DNA of 64,000 nt from assembly GCA_963794955.1 (NCBI GenBank), contig CAWCGF010000022.1:205195-269194 (forward strand). Direction: 5' to 3'. Under the pieces are notes generated by a model, which saw only the letters and a program-made list of their open reading frames with translations, was not told where the DNA came from and did not search any database. This DNA comes from JAFDVL01 sp963794955 (lineage in GTDB: Bacteria > Acidobacteriota > Blastocatellia > RBC074). Positions 17,186 to 26,791 of this stretch are shown here, in pieces (within the stretch, counting starts at the first letter, position 1; each line of letters opens with the position of its first letter). A program made the translations under genes and the position numbers.

Positions 17186-17851
17186 ATGAAGCAGCCCCCA
17201 AACAGTCCTTTCGCCCTTAGTATAAAGCCGTGGATCGTGTGGGCGATTGATATTATTGTCGTCGTTTTGCTTGCGGTAGCGGCGGCAAAATATGCCTACT
17301 TCCAATCCGATCTAACCTTCAGCACGTTATTCCAGTCGGCAGTTCGCGGGCAGGTTGGTTGGGCCAGAACCATGACCAGCATGGTCTCACCGCCATATCT
17401 CTACCTGTTGGTAAGCCTGACCGTTGCTGTGGCCTGGTGGATCGCGGGCTGGCGTGGAGCCGGGCTGGCCCTCGTCAGCTTTTATGGCTTGTGGTTCGCG
17501 GAGCCGTACCTTAAAGCATTGATTGCGCGACCACGCCCGGCGGCTACGCTCGTGCAGGTTTTTGGCACACCTTCCGGGTATTCCTTTCCTTCCGGCTTTG
17601 GGCTAATTTTCTTTGCGACCATCGGCTATTTGGCTGTGCTGGCGCACCAACAATTGACCCAAACCAGACGCTGGATTGTCATGGTAATTTGCGCGACACT
17701 TTTGCTATTAGGCGGAGGGGCGCGCATCGCGCTTGGCGCGCATTGGCTGAGCGATATTTATGGCGCTTATGCCATCGGCTTCGTGTGGACGAAATTCCTT
17801 GTGTTAGTTGGCCTCCGAAATTACCATCAGTCAGCATCGCTTGAACCCTGA
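17186..17851 (+). CDS. PAP2-superfamily membrane phosphatase-like protein with altered motif 2
   Basis: The protein has about 221 residues and six hydrophobic segments. PAP2 motif 1 is present (KALIARPRP) and so is motif 3 (ARIALGAHWLSD, with its histidine and aspartate). In motif 2 the usual PSGH reads PSGF, so the acid/base histidine is missing. The protein may have reduced or different activity. The frame opens with a GTG at 17135 inside the esterase gene; I prefer the ATG at 17186, but neither start has a good ribosome binding site. Substrates of active relatives are undecaprenyl pyrophosphate or phosphatidic acid. Confidence 0.7.
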   Translation: MKQPPNSPFALSIKPWIVWAIDIIVVVLLAVAAAKYAYFQSDLTFSTLFQSAVRGQVGWARTMTSMVSPPYLYLLVSLTVAVAWWIAGWRGAGLALVSFYGLWFAEPYLKALIARPRPAATLVQVFGTPSGYSFPSGFGLIFFATIGYLAVLAHQQLTQTRRWIVMVICATLLLLGGGARIALGAHWLSDIYGAYAIGFVWTKFLVLVGLRNYHQSASLEP

Positions 17852-17945
17852 CGCAATAACGAGGCCTTGTTCAGTTGCGAGGAAGAAATATCTCTGGCAC
17901 ACTAACGCTTCTGGCAATACCAATCTCTAAACGAAAGAAACTCTC

Positions 17946-18881
17946 ATGAAAACCACTCCTGTCACGATTGCAGATTTACAAGGCGTGTTTCCGGTGCCAC
18001 CGTTAGCGCGTAAAAATAATAACAAACGCGAACTCGATTTCGAGCAAAACAAATTGCTCGTGCGCCATCTCGCTAATGGCGGGATGACGCGCTTTTTATA
18101 CGGCGGTAACGCGTTTCTCTATCACCTTACGCTCGCCGAATACGAACAAATGCTGGATTGGCTCACGGGCTTTGCCGATAACCTTTGGGCGATTCCGAGC
18201 CTGGGGCCATCGTATGGGCGCGCGATGGATCAGGCGGCGCTTTTGAAGCGATATAAATTCCCCGCCGTGATGCACCTGCCCTGCGGCGATCCGCGCGATG
18301 CGGCAGGCTTAGAGCTTGGCCTGCGCGAAATCTCAGCGGCGGCGAATACGCCATTGATTCTGTACTTGAAAGAAGAAAACAACTTTGGCGCGGATAAAGA
18401 CGCGGGCTTGGATGTCGTCGCCAAACTTGTAGACGAAGGCATCTGTGTCGCCATCAAATACGCCGTCGTACGGCAAGACCCGACACAAGACGACTATCTG
18501 GCAGCGCTGCTGAAACGCGTAGACCGTACGCGCGTCGTAAGCGGGATTGGCGAGCGTCCCGCCATCGTTCACATGCGCGACTGGAGCCTGCCGGGCTTTA
18601 CGACCGGGTCAGGCTGCATTGCCCCGATCTTGAGCAACAAATTGTTTGAGGCTTGTGTGGGTGGTAACTACGAAGCGGCAGAAACCTTGCGCGCGAATTT
18701 CCTCCCGCTCGAAGATTTGCGTGATGCCATTAGCCCGGCCAAAGTGTTGCGTCATGCAACGTCCTTAGCGGGCATTGCAGAAATGGGTGCAGTGCCGCCG
18801 TTTCTCTCTTTGCTTGCCCAGGAAAAGTTGGACGTGATTGCACCCGTTGCGCGTGCGTTAGTGGAGCGGAATCGGGGCTGA
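17946..18881 (+). CDS. Dihydrodipicolinate synthase-family aldolase/lyase
   Basis: This 311-residue TIM-barrel enzyme of the DapA/N-acetylneuraminate lyase family has the Schiff-base lysine in VAIKYAV near residue 165. It also has a glycine-rich substrate loop (YGGNAFLYH, in place of the usual GTTGE) and SGIGERPA. The loop differs from true DapA, so lysine biosynthesis is unlikely. A sugar-acid or hydroxyproline-type lyase is more plausible, and the MFS transporter and amidase downstream fit a catabolic role. The ATG has a weak purine-rich sequence (GAAAGAAA) upstream. Confidence 0.8.
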   Translation: MKTTPVTIADLQGVFPVPPLARKNNNKRELDFEQNKLLVRHLANGGMTRFLYGGNAFLYHLTLAEYEQMLDWLTGFADNLWAIPSLGPSYGRAMDQAALLKRYKFPAVMHLPCGDPRDAAGLELGLREISAAANTPLILYLKEENNFGADKDAGLDVVAKLVDEGICVAIKYAVVRQDPTQDDYLAALLKRVDRTRVVSGIGERPAIVHMRDWSLPGFTTGSGCIAPILSNKLFEACVGGNYEAAETLRANFLPLEDLRDAISPAKVLRHATSLAGIAEMGAVPPFLSLLAQEKLDVIAPVARALVERNRG

Positions 18882-19279
18882 GCAAGTATTTCCCTTTCGA
18901 CACTCTCAACGCTTCATTCTCAACTCTCTACTCTGCTGCCAAAATAAGCTGGACATTTTTCTTTGCGAACAAGTGGAGAGTTGAGAATGCGCCCATATCA
19001 AGACTTTTAATTTACGAACAGATTTCAATTGGAAGAGGCTGAAATTTCCCAGCGCCGAGTCTGACTCCATTGCCTTCAATCCCTCCCGCAAACATAATAG
19101 CGGCTCCAAAAAGCAGTTTCCTTTTTCCCAACATTCGCAGTATCACCCGCGCTGCTCTTCGCGCGCGGCGTGCAAGGAGTCTAGTATGAAAGTCAATTGG
19201 TTTCATCTGATGCCCTATCGCAGAATCACAGCATGTAGGTAGGTTTGCCGGACATGAGTTTCTTGATTTCTTTATTTCT
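18882..19279. repeat. Intergenic region with 7-bp-unit inverted repeat (18915-18989)
   Basis: CATTCTCAACTCTC (18915-18928) is perfectly complementary to 18976-18989. The sequence around the left arm has a loose period of seven (CTCTCAA, CGCTTCA, TTCTCAA, CTCTCTA). The rest of the gap up to the MFS gene holds no supported gene. A 64-codon minus-strand frame near 19012-19206 has no ribosome binding site or family resemblance. Confidence 0.65.
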
Positions 19280-20558
19280 ATGACACCTTCAACCGAAATT
19301 GTCCCTGACGTCTCGCCGTCAGCCGCCCCCGCTCCCGCCTACACGTCGCAACGCTGGTGGTTATTAGCGCTCCTGATCTCCGGCATGATGCTGTGCTTTG
19401 CCCAGCGCGCGGCGCTCAACATCGCGGCACCGATGATGATCAAAGACATGGGCTTTTCTCCGGCCATTATGGGCGTGCTGCTCTCGGCCTTTGGCTGGAC
19501 GTATGCGCTGGGACAAGCGCCGAGCGGGTGGCTGGCAGATCGGTATGGATTCCGACGGGTTTATGCGGCGGGCTTTGTTCTGTGGAGCGTGGCGACGGCG
19601 GCATTAGGAATGGTCAGTCATACCGTCGCGCTTGTGCTGCTGCGAATGGGCGTGGGCGTGGGGCAAGCCACGATTTTTCCCGCGAGTTCGCGGCGCCGTT
19701 GCCACGTCCTTTCCCGCCCAGGAGCGCGGCTTAGCCACCAGCGGGTTTATCTCCGGCAATCGGTTGGGCGTCGCGCTGATCAATGGCCTCGGCACGATCC
19801 TGCTTGTGGCAATTGGATGGAAATATTTCTTTCTGCTCACGGGCTTGATGCCGCTGCTGTGGCTCTGGCCGTGGTTACGGCGGGCAGAAGACCGCGCTAC
19901 ACCGAACGCGGCGCAAGCGCAGCCGCAACTCTCCTTTCTGACGAGTCTGCGTCTCTTGCGTCATCGCAGCATGCTCGGCATCGTGTTGGGCTTTTTTGCG
20001 TATGATTACGCCTGGTTCCTGCTGCTGAACTGGCTGCCCGGCTATCTGGCACTAGAGCGAAAATTTAGCCCGCGCGAAATGGCGATTTATAGTTCGGTGC
20101 CTTACCTCGTCAGTTTTTTTGTCACTCTGGCCACGGGCGCAGTGAGCGATTGGTTTGTGCGGCACGGCTACGACGAACTGCGTGTGCGCCGCAATATCAC
20201 CGTCCTTGGCATGGGCATCGCGTGTGCGTTGGTGCCAGCGAGTTGGGTAGACAACAAGCTGACGGCGGTGTGGTTGTTGACCTTGGCGGTTGGTGGCTTG
20301 AGCATTGCCGCGCCGATGGCCTGGGCGCTGACGCAGACGGTCTGTGACAAACGCGTCGGCGGCACTGCGGCTGGCGTCCAGAATTGCAGCGGCAATATCG
20401 CCGGGATTTTTGCTCCGATGGTTACTGGCTTTATCGTGCAGGCCACAGGCTCATTCGCGCTGGCGCTAGGCGTGGCCGGAGCCTTGCTCGTGGCAGGCAT
20501 GCTCGCGTATGGTCTGCTTGTGGCAGAACGGGTGGAAAGCCTGCCCTTGCGAGAGTAA
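19280..20558 (+). pseudogene. MFS transporter, interrupted by a +1 frameshift
   Basis: Read across two frames, this is a ~425-residue major facilitator protein with 12 likely membrane segments. It resembles the anion:cation symporter group that imports hexuronates and other organic acids: AALNIAAPMMIKDMGFSP, then GWLADRYGFRRVY at the loop between helices 2 and 3. The first frame runs correctly to GVGVGQATIFPASS and the second resumes at AVATSFPAQERGL. One base too many lies in CGGCGCC at 19691-19697. Both halves are otherwise well conserved, so this is either a very recent mutation or a sequencing error. The neighbouring lyase and amidase suggest uptake of a carboxylate substrate. Confidence 0.8.
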
Positions 20559-20636
20559 CCCAACAAAGCCGGAAGATTTATTGACGGCTGCCACTAACTG
20601 AAGCTGGAGGGAGTTCATCTCTATTGCTCGACGCCT

Positions 20637-22190
20637 ATGAACATAAACACGAATACAGATGCTTTATCCGATCCAGTCACACGACGCGAATTCCTTTCCG
20701 CTGCCGGTTCGCTCGGCGCGGCAGAGTTACTCGCAGGCAAGTCCCAAGCACAAACCACAACCAAACTGCGCCCCGAAGCAGAACTCTGCTTCAAGGATGC
20801 TGTTGATCTGGCGCGGATGATTCGCACTAAAGAAGTTTCTGCGGTCACAGTGATGACTGCGTTCCTCGCGCAAATCAAACGCGTCAATCCGCAGGTCAAT
20901 GCCATTCCCACCTTCATCGGCGAAGAGGCGGCAATGCGCGCGGCCAAAGACGCCGATGAGCATTTGGCCAAAGGCCGTGTGGCGGGGCCACTCCACGGCT
21001 TTCCGCACGCGGTCAAAGATTTGGTAGCGACGGCAGGCATTCGCACGACGCAAGGCTCGCCGATTTACAAAGACTTTGTGCCGACCAGCGATGCGTTGCT
21101 CGTCGAACGATTGAAAGCCGCAGGCGCGATCATCATCGGCAAAACCAACGTGCCCGAATTCGGCGCGGGTTCGCACACCTTCAATCCGGTCTTTGGCGCG
21201 ACACGCAATCCGTACGACCTGACGAAATCGTGCGGCGGCAGCAGTGGCGGCGCAGCGGTCGCGTTGGCTTGTGGGATGTTGCCGCTTGCCGATGGTAGCG
21301 ATATGGGCGGGTCGCTCCGCAATCCTGCGAGCTTTTGTAACGTGGTCGGCTTTCGCAATTCGCCGGGACGTGTGCCGGTGTATCCGACTTCCCTTGCCTG
21401 GAATCCGCTCTCGGTCGAAGGTGCGTTGGCACGCACGGTGCCGGATTTGGCCTTGCTGCTTTCGGTGTTGGCTGGCCCTGATCCGCGCGCACCGATTTCG
21501 CTCAATGAACCCGGCTGGATTTTCTCACGCCCCTTGCCGCGCGACTTTCGCAACACGCGCATCGCCTGGAGCCGCAATCTAGGCCGCTATCCCGTGCAGC
21601 CTATCGTCAATGAAGTCTGCGACAAAGCACGTTCCGTCTTCGCGGGTTTCGGCTGTCAGGTCGAAGACGGCGAGCCGGATTTCAAGGACGCGGACGAAAT
21701 CTTTCAAGTGCTGCGCGCATGGTCGTTTGCCCAAAACCGCGCCGACGATTACAAAAACCATCGGGCGCAACTCAAAGACACGGTCGCCTGGAATGTCGAA
21801 AAGGGCTTGAAGTTAAGCGGCGCTGACATCTCAGGTGCCGAGGTCAAACGAACACAACTTTACCAACGCGTACACAAGTTTATGGAGCGTTACGAATTTC
21901 TCATCCTGCCCGTTTCTCAGGTCGTTCCTTTCCCCATCGAAAGCGATTGGGTTCATGAAATCAACGGCACCAAGATGGAAACATACATTGATTGGATGGC
22001 GACGTGCTATGCCATCACGATTACAGGCTTGCCTGCGATTTCGGTGCCCTGCGGATTCACCAAAGAAGGCTTGCCCGTCGGCCTGCAAATCGTCGGTCGT
22101 CATCAACGTGATTTTGAGGTGTTGCAACTGGCCTACGCGTTCGAGCAGGCAACGCAAGTTGGCAAGATTCGCCCGGCAATCGCCAAGTAG
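20637..22190 (+). CDS. Exported amidase (amidase signature family)
   Basis: This 517-residue enzyme has a TRREFLSAAGSLGAAELLA leader that looks like a Tat signal (one arginine short of a full SRRxFLK pattern). The amidase-signature triad is complete: lysine in HAVKDLV, cis-serine in GGSSGGAA and nucleophile serine in SDMGGSLRNPA. It would hydrolyse amides, probably in the periplasm. GGAGGGAG lies about 20 bases upstream of the ATG. It converges on the frameshifted TPR gene. GatA is excluded because gatB and gatC are absent and an export signal is present. Confidence 0.85.
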   Translation: MNINTNTDALSDPVTRREFLSAAGSLGAAELLAGKSQAQTTTKLRPEAELCFKDAVDLARMIRTKEVSAVTVMTAFLAQIKRVNPQVNAIPTFIGEEAAMRAAKDADEHLAKGRVAGPLHGFPHAVKDLVATAGIRTTQGSPIYKDFVPTSDALLVERLKAAGAIIIGKTNVPEFGAGSHTFNPVFGATRNPYDLTKSCGGSSGGAAVALACGMLPLADGSDMGGSLRNPASFCNVVGFRNSPGRVPVYPTSLAWNPLSVEGALARTVPDLALLLSVLAGPDPRAPISLNEPGWIFSRPLPRDFRNTRIAWSRNLGRYPVQPIVNEVCDKARSVFAGFGCQVEDGEPDFKDADEIFQVLRAWSFAQNRADDYKNHRAQLKDTVAWNVEKGLKLSGADISGAEVKRTQLYQRVHKFMERYEFLILPVSQVVPFPIESDWVHEINGTKMETYIDWMATCYAITITGLPAISVPCGFTKEGLPVGLQIVGRHQRDFEVLQLAYAFEQATQVGKIRPAIAK

Positions 22191-22224
22191 GGCGAAGCGG
22201 TTGTCGTAAGCAGATTTCCCCTGC

Positions 22225-23206
22225 CTATTCCGGCTTGATTGTTCGTTGTGCTTTGGCCTGGTTGATTTCCTTTTCCAGTGAAGCTCTGAGGTTCGGATTA
22301 AGCCGCAAACATTCATCGAAATCCTTCTGCGCGGCGGCTTCATTGCCCTGCCGCAAGTGGCACAGCCCACGTTGTGCATATGCGTCTGCAAACCTGGGAT
22401 TACTTTCCAGGCAGCGGTTGTAATCGTCCATCACGCGCTCCCACTTGCCCTGCTCCTTCCAGGCGGCGGCACGCCCGAAGTACGCCAAGGCTAAGGCGTG
22501 ATCAAGCGCAATCGCCTGATTAAAATCCTGCATTGCGCTGTCCCATTCCCCTTTTGCAGCGCGTGCCGACCCACGATCAGACCAGGCCTGGGCCTTCTTC
22601 GGTGTAAGCTTGAGTTCCTGGCTATAATCGGCAATAGCCCCCGCATAATCTTGCAGGGTAAATTTGACCGTACCTCTGGCCCCATAACCTTCACCGCGTT
22701 TGGGATTCAGCCTGATGGCTTGATTCAGAGCTGCGAGCGCCTCGGGTAAAGCGCCCAGATGGAAGTGCGCCATGCCGCGATTGTGCCACGCTTGGGACAA
22801 GCGCGGATTCAAGGCAAGGGCCTTGCTGTTATCGCGCAATACGCCTGCCCAATCGCCTTGCTGAGATTTGATCAACCCCCGATCCACATAAGCATCAGAA
22901 TCACGCGGGTTCAGTTGAATTGCGCGGTCAAAATCAGCGAGCGCGCCATCCAGATCGCCGCTTAAATAACGAGCCACACCGCGATTATAATAAGGTCGGT
23001 GAAAATCAGGAGCAGAGGCAATGGCGAGATCGAAATCGGCGATAGCCCTGTCTAATTCGCGTTTGGCAAACCATTCATTGCCGCGCTCGAGATACGAATT
23101 CGCCGTCAGCTAGCCGCGAGTTCTGCGGTTGAGCGACAACGAAGCTTGTCACGAAGCAGCACAACAAGGCGAATGCCACTACATGTTTTCTTTGGTGGTT
23201 GTTCAT
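22225..23206 (-). pseudogene. Exported TPR protein, interrupted by a +1 frameshift
   Basis: The C-terminal 250 codons encode about six TPR units (GALADFDRAIQLNPRDSDAY type). Reading further upstream extends the repeats (YLERGNEWFAKRELDRAIADF) to a TAG at about 23111. A signal peptide (MNNHQRKHVVAFALLCCFV, cleavage near VVAQ) lies in another frame, starting at 23206 behind GGGGGAAAG. Removing one base near 23103-23112 joins both parts into a ~325-residue exported TPR protein similar to its neighbour. It probably served as a periplasmic protein-protein scaffold. Recent decay or sequencing error are both possible. Confidence 0.75.
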
Positions 23207-23263
23207 ACTTTCCCCCTTCTAACTGACGGGTGTTGGCGGAGCGCAGCGTTGGCTGGTCACGAC

Positions 23264-23926
23264 TTATCGTTTCGTCAGGATTTGCTGTTTCACTTCCTTA
23301 ATCTTGTTTTCCAACATCGCTTCCAAATTCTTGTTAAGGCTTAGGCACTGATCGAAATCCTGTTGTGCTTCCGCCTCCTGCCCCAGGCGCAATCGTGCCA
23401 GGCCGCGCAACGCCCAGGCTTGGGCAAAGCGCGGATCGAGCCTAATGACGCGGTTGCAATCGGCGATAGCGCCCGTATCATTTCCATTGGCAAAATGGGC
23501 CGTGCCACGATTGAACCAGGCGTGGGCGAAGTCGGGATTGATTTCGATGGCCTGATTGAAATCGCTTATCGCTTCGGCCACATCTTTCTGTTTCAATCGT
23601 GCCGCCCCCCGGTTGTTCCAGGCATCGGCAAAGCGCGGATTAAGCTCAATGGCCTGGCTGTAATCGTGGATGGCACTGGTCAGGTTGTTCTGTAAAAAAT
23701 AGATTACGCCGCGATTGTTCCAAGCGTCCGCCAGGCGCGGATTGAAGGTGAGGGCGAGGGTAAAGTCCGAGACAGCACGCTCCATCTCGCCTTTCTGATA
23801 CCACTCGACGCCGCGTGCGTAATAGGACGCTGCGGATGCAGCCCTTGACCCTTGTGCCCAGGTCGTGGAGACAGCGGCAAGCATGAACAAGAGGACAAAA
23901 CAGCGAAAGAATTTTGTGCTGAGCAT
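23264..23926 (-). CDS. Exported TPR-repeat protein
   Basis: This 220-residue protein has a signal peptide ending near TTWAQG and about five TPR units with the usual G/Y/A/P spacing (GVEWYQKGEMERAVSDFTLA, LNPRLADAWNNRGV, NPDFAHAWFNRGTAHF). AGGAGAAAAG precedes the chosen ATG at 23926; 53 upstream codons are open but not signal-like. It is a paralogue of the frameshifted TPR gene immediately downstream, from which it is separated by 57 bp, so the pair probably arose by tandem duplication. No enzymatic domain is present. The partner is unknown. Confidence 0.8.
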   Translation of the reverse strand: MLSTKFFRCFVLLFMLAAVSTTWAQGSRAASAASYYARGVEWYQKGEMERAVSDFTLALTFNPRLADAWNNRGVIYFLQNNLTSAIHDYSQAIELNPRFADAWNNRGAARLKQKDVAEAISDFNQAIEINPDFAHAWFNRGTAHFANGNDTGAIADCNRVIRLDPRFAQAWALRGLARLRLGQEAEAQQDFDQCLSLNKNLEAMLENKIKEVKQQILTKR

Positions 23927-24135
23927 GGCTTTTCTCCTTCGTAGATCAACGGTGGCGGACAGTACCTTCCTGACGCGCCCCCTGTGTGGCGAAGAAACAA
24001 TGAATTTTTGCGAGAGGAAGGCAGACATTGCTGTATAGACCGCCTTCCCGTAGAATGAGTTTGTTTTAGGAACAAATTGGCTCACTCGACGGCGAATTGT
24101 CCTATCAGTACCGCAGCCAGGTCTTAGGAAAACGT

Positions 24136-24182
24136 CAGGGATTTTTCAGGGATTTTTCATGAAGCTTTCAGAATGCTTCATG
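24136..24182. promoter_or_regulatory. Direct repeats and palindrome ahead of winged-helix regulator
   Basis: Two adjacent 11-bp copies of CAGGGATTTTT lie at 24136-24146 and 24147-24157. An inverted repeat follows, with arms CATGAAGC (24158-24165) and GCTTCATG (24175-24182). OmpR-type winged-helix proteins bind direct repeats of about this length, so this may be the site through which the regulator downstream controls its own gene. Binding is inferred only. Confidence 0.45.
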
Positions 24183-24194
24183 GGGGGAGCAATT

Positions 24195-26385
24195 ATGGGC
24201 CATCAGCCAAATCATGCTTATGAATTCGGACTTTACCGCTTAGATGTTGGTGAGAGGCAGTTATGGTGTAACGGACAAGCCATACTGCTGCAACCGAAAG
24301 CCTTTGACCTGTTGCTGGCCTTAGTCATGCGGCACGGGCACTTGCTGGAAAAAGAGGAGTTGTTGCGAATCGTCTGGCCGGAAACGATAGTGGAAGAGGT
24401 CAATCTAGCCAACAACATTTCGCTGCTGCGCAAGCTGCTCGGCGACAGCCCGTCAGCTCATCAGATATATCGAGACCGTACCCAAAAAAGGCTATCGCTT
24501 TGTGGCTGAGGTGAGGGAAATCGTGGCAGAAGACGCTGAAGCGCGCAATCAGCCACAGCCCAAGGAGAGCGATAAAAAACCCGCGACATCACCTGATGCT
24601 CCGACCCTTACTCCCTCCGTGCGCCGCCCTCAACTGGGTAAAGGCTTTACGCTGGTCGCCTTGCTTGCCGCCCTAGCCACCGGGGCCTATTGGATGTTTG
24701 GGAGCGGAACCCCGGCTGAACCATTTCGCAATATGCAGATGCGCCGCCTGACCAACACCAGCACCGCTTTTGAAGCGGCTCTTTCTCCTGACGGGCGCTT
24801 CCTTGCCTACATCGCAAGTAAAGACTACCCGGGCGCTTCTCATAGTTTGTGGCTCAAACAGCTCACGACGAATCAGGAAACACAACTGACCGCTGAGGCG
24901 GGGTTTCGTTATCGCGGGTTAGCGTTTTCTCCCGACGGAAATTTCCTCTACTATTCGCAGCGGCGCAGCGGAGAATCGAGCAACGTGCTGCATCGAGTTT
25001 CCATCCTGGGTGGAGAGCCGCAAATGATGCTGGCGGGCGTTGATAGCGCCGTCAGTTTTTCGCCCGATGGAAGTCAGATCACTTTCGTGCGGGAAGGTGA
25101 GTCAGCCGGAGAAAGTTCGCTCATAGTCAGTAATGCCGAGGGCAAAGCGGAGAGAAAAATTGCTGACTGTAAATTTCCTGATAATTTTTCGGTTGACGGT
25201 CCTTCCTGGTCGCCGGATGGCAAGTTGATTGCCGTAGCCAAAATGATCCCGGCCCCAAACTTCCACTTTCGGCTGCTGGCTTTTCAAATTAACGATGGCA
25301 GAGCGCAGCCCATCGGAGAGACGAAATGGGCGTGGTTGATGCGCGTTGGCTGGTTAGGGGACGGAAGCGGATTGGCAGCGGTCGGCAGAACCAAAGCGGA
25401 TGGAACAAACGATCAGATTTGGCGGGTCAGTTATCCCAACGGCGAATTACAAAGAATTACGAATGACTTGAATAGTTATCGCAATCTGAATTTGACGCCG
25501 GACGCGACGAAACTGGTGACGGTACAATCCGAAATCAGGTCGAATCTTTGGGTGATTGAGGTCGCAAATTCCCGCAATGCCGTTCCCATCACCGAGGATT
25601 TGCTGAATCAAAACGGATACAAAGGATTGGATTGGACACCGGATGGGAAAATTGTATATACCTCAGCGGCGAACGGGCAGTGGAAGCTCTGGATTACCAA
25701 CGCGGATGGCACGCAATCCCGGCAAGTGACGACCAATTCCGATGAAATGGATCAAAATCCGGCTGTTTCCCGCGATGGGCAACACATTATTTTTGCCTCC
25801 CCTCGTTCCGGCCCTGGCCGCATTTGGCGCATCAATACGGATGGCAGCAATCTGACGGAATTAACCAAAGGGAAACACGACCTGCAGCCGAATTATTCCC
25901 CGGATGGAGAGTGGATTGTTTACTCTTCCGAGCGGAATAACAAACGACTGGTCATGAAAATGTCACTGCCAGGCGGCACTCACGAAGCAATGTCATTGAG
26001 CGACAAATGGGCGGACTTCCCCGTGGTTTCGCCTGACGGCAAATGGATCGCCTGCTTATATCAGGAAGGACCTTCCGCCTCGCGCCAAATTGCACTGCTA
26101 CCCTTTGCCGAAGCCGCTCCGGTGCAGTTGCTCAATTTACCCAATATTCACCCTCAGCCCAGTGTGCGCTGGCATCCTGAGGGACGAGCGTTGAGTTATC
26201 TTGATCCCAAAGATTACGCCGAAAACATCTGGCTCTTTCCGCTTGCCGGCGGAAAGCCCTACAAACTGACAGATTTTCACGAAGAGCATATTTTTGCTTA
26301 CGCCTGGTCACGCGATGGTCTTTATCTGGCTTGTGCTCGCGGCACGATCAATCGTGAGGTCGTTATGCTCAGCCGATTTAATTAA
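24195..26385 (+). pseudogene. Winged-helix regulator fused to TolB-type propeller, interrupted by a +1 frameshift
   Basis: The first ~90 codons encode an OmpR/CadC-type DNA-binding domain (YEFGLYRLDVGERQLWCNG, LLQPKAFDLLLALVMR, NLANNISLLRKLLGD). The frame then breaks at 24462-24472. One base earlier the sequence would read YIETVPKKGYRFVAEV, the standard end of this domain, and continues into the second frame. That frame has a membrane segment (GFTLVALLAALATGAYWMF) and a six- or seven-bladed WD40/TolB propeller with repeated SPDGxxI motifs. Whole proteins of this layout are common in Acidobacteriota as membrane one-component regulators. The start at 24195 has GGGGGGAG six bases upstream. Confidence 0.78.
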
Positions 26386-26791
26386 CTCAAGGGCGATTTC
26401 ATAATTTGATCACAGGTGGTGACTAAATCATCCATATTGCGCATTGCACATTGGCTTCTGAAGTATAAATTTCCTGAGACTTTCTGCTGCGCGACAAGGG
26501 GCAATGTGTAAGCTGCAATGTCCAATGTCGGCTGGGATGTCTTTCGATTTATCGCACGCCTCAATTAACCCGCCAGCGGCTGCATCCATTGTGTGACACC
26601 TGAAGCTATGAGAAACTTTGCCTGATTCTTTCTGTCAAGCACCAATGAATTTCTGGCTCGCTGCATCCATGCAACGGCAACAGGTCATTCCAGCAGTGAA
26701 GCGTCTCGCAAAACCGATCACAACTAAATAGCAGTAAGAGCAGTTTAGTCTGTCTGCCAAACAGCGCGGACGACCCCCAACAGGCAGTTTC
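26386..26791. repeat. Intergenic region with heptamer arrays (26433-26453 and 26501-26528)
   Basis: The first array reads CATATTG, CGCATTG, CACATTG-like units. The second reads GCAATGT, GTAAGCT, GCAATGT, CCAATGT and is roughly the reverse complement of the first, about 50 bp away. Together they can form an imperfect hairpin downstream of the propeller gene. The remainder up to 26791 holds no gene I can support; the oxidase promoter must be here but is not obvious. Confidence 0.7.

Noticed and set aside
19012..19206. 64-codon minus-strand frame with a short hydrophobic stretch
   Set aside because: Arg-rich composition, no ribosome binding site and no neighbour relation; probably chance.
19280..20558. 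Programmed +1 frameshifting as explanation for the MFS gene (and the other four)
   Set aside because: No shared slippery sequence, rare codon with stop, or stimulatory structure is visible at the five sites.
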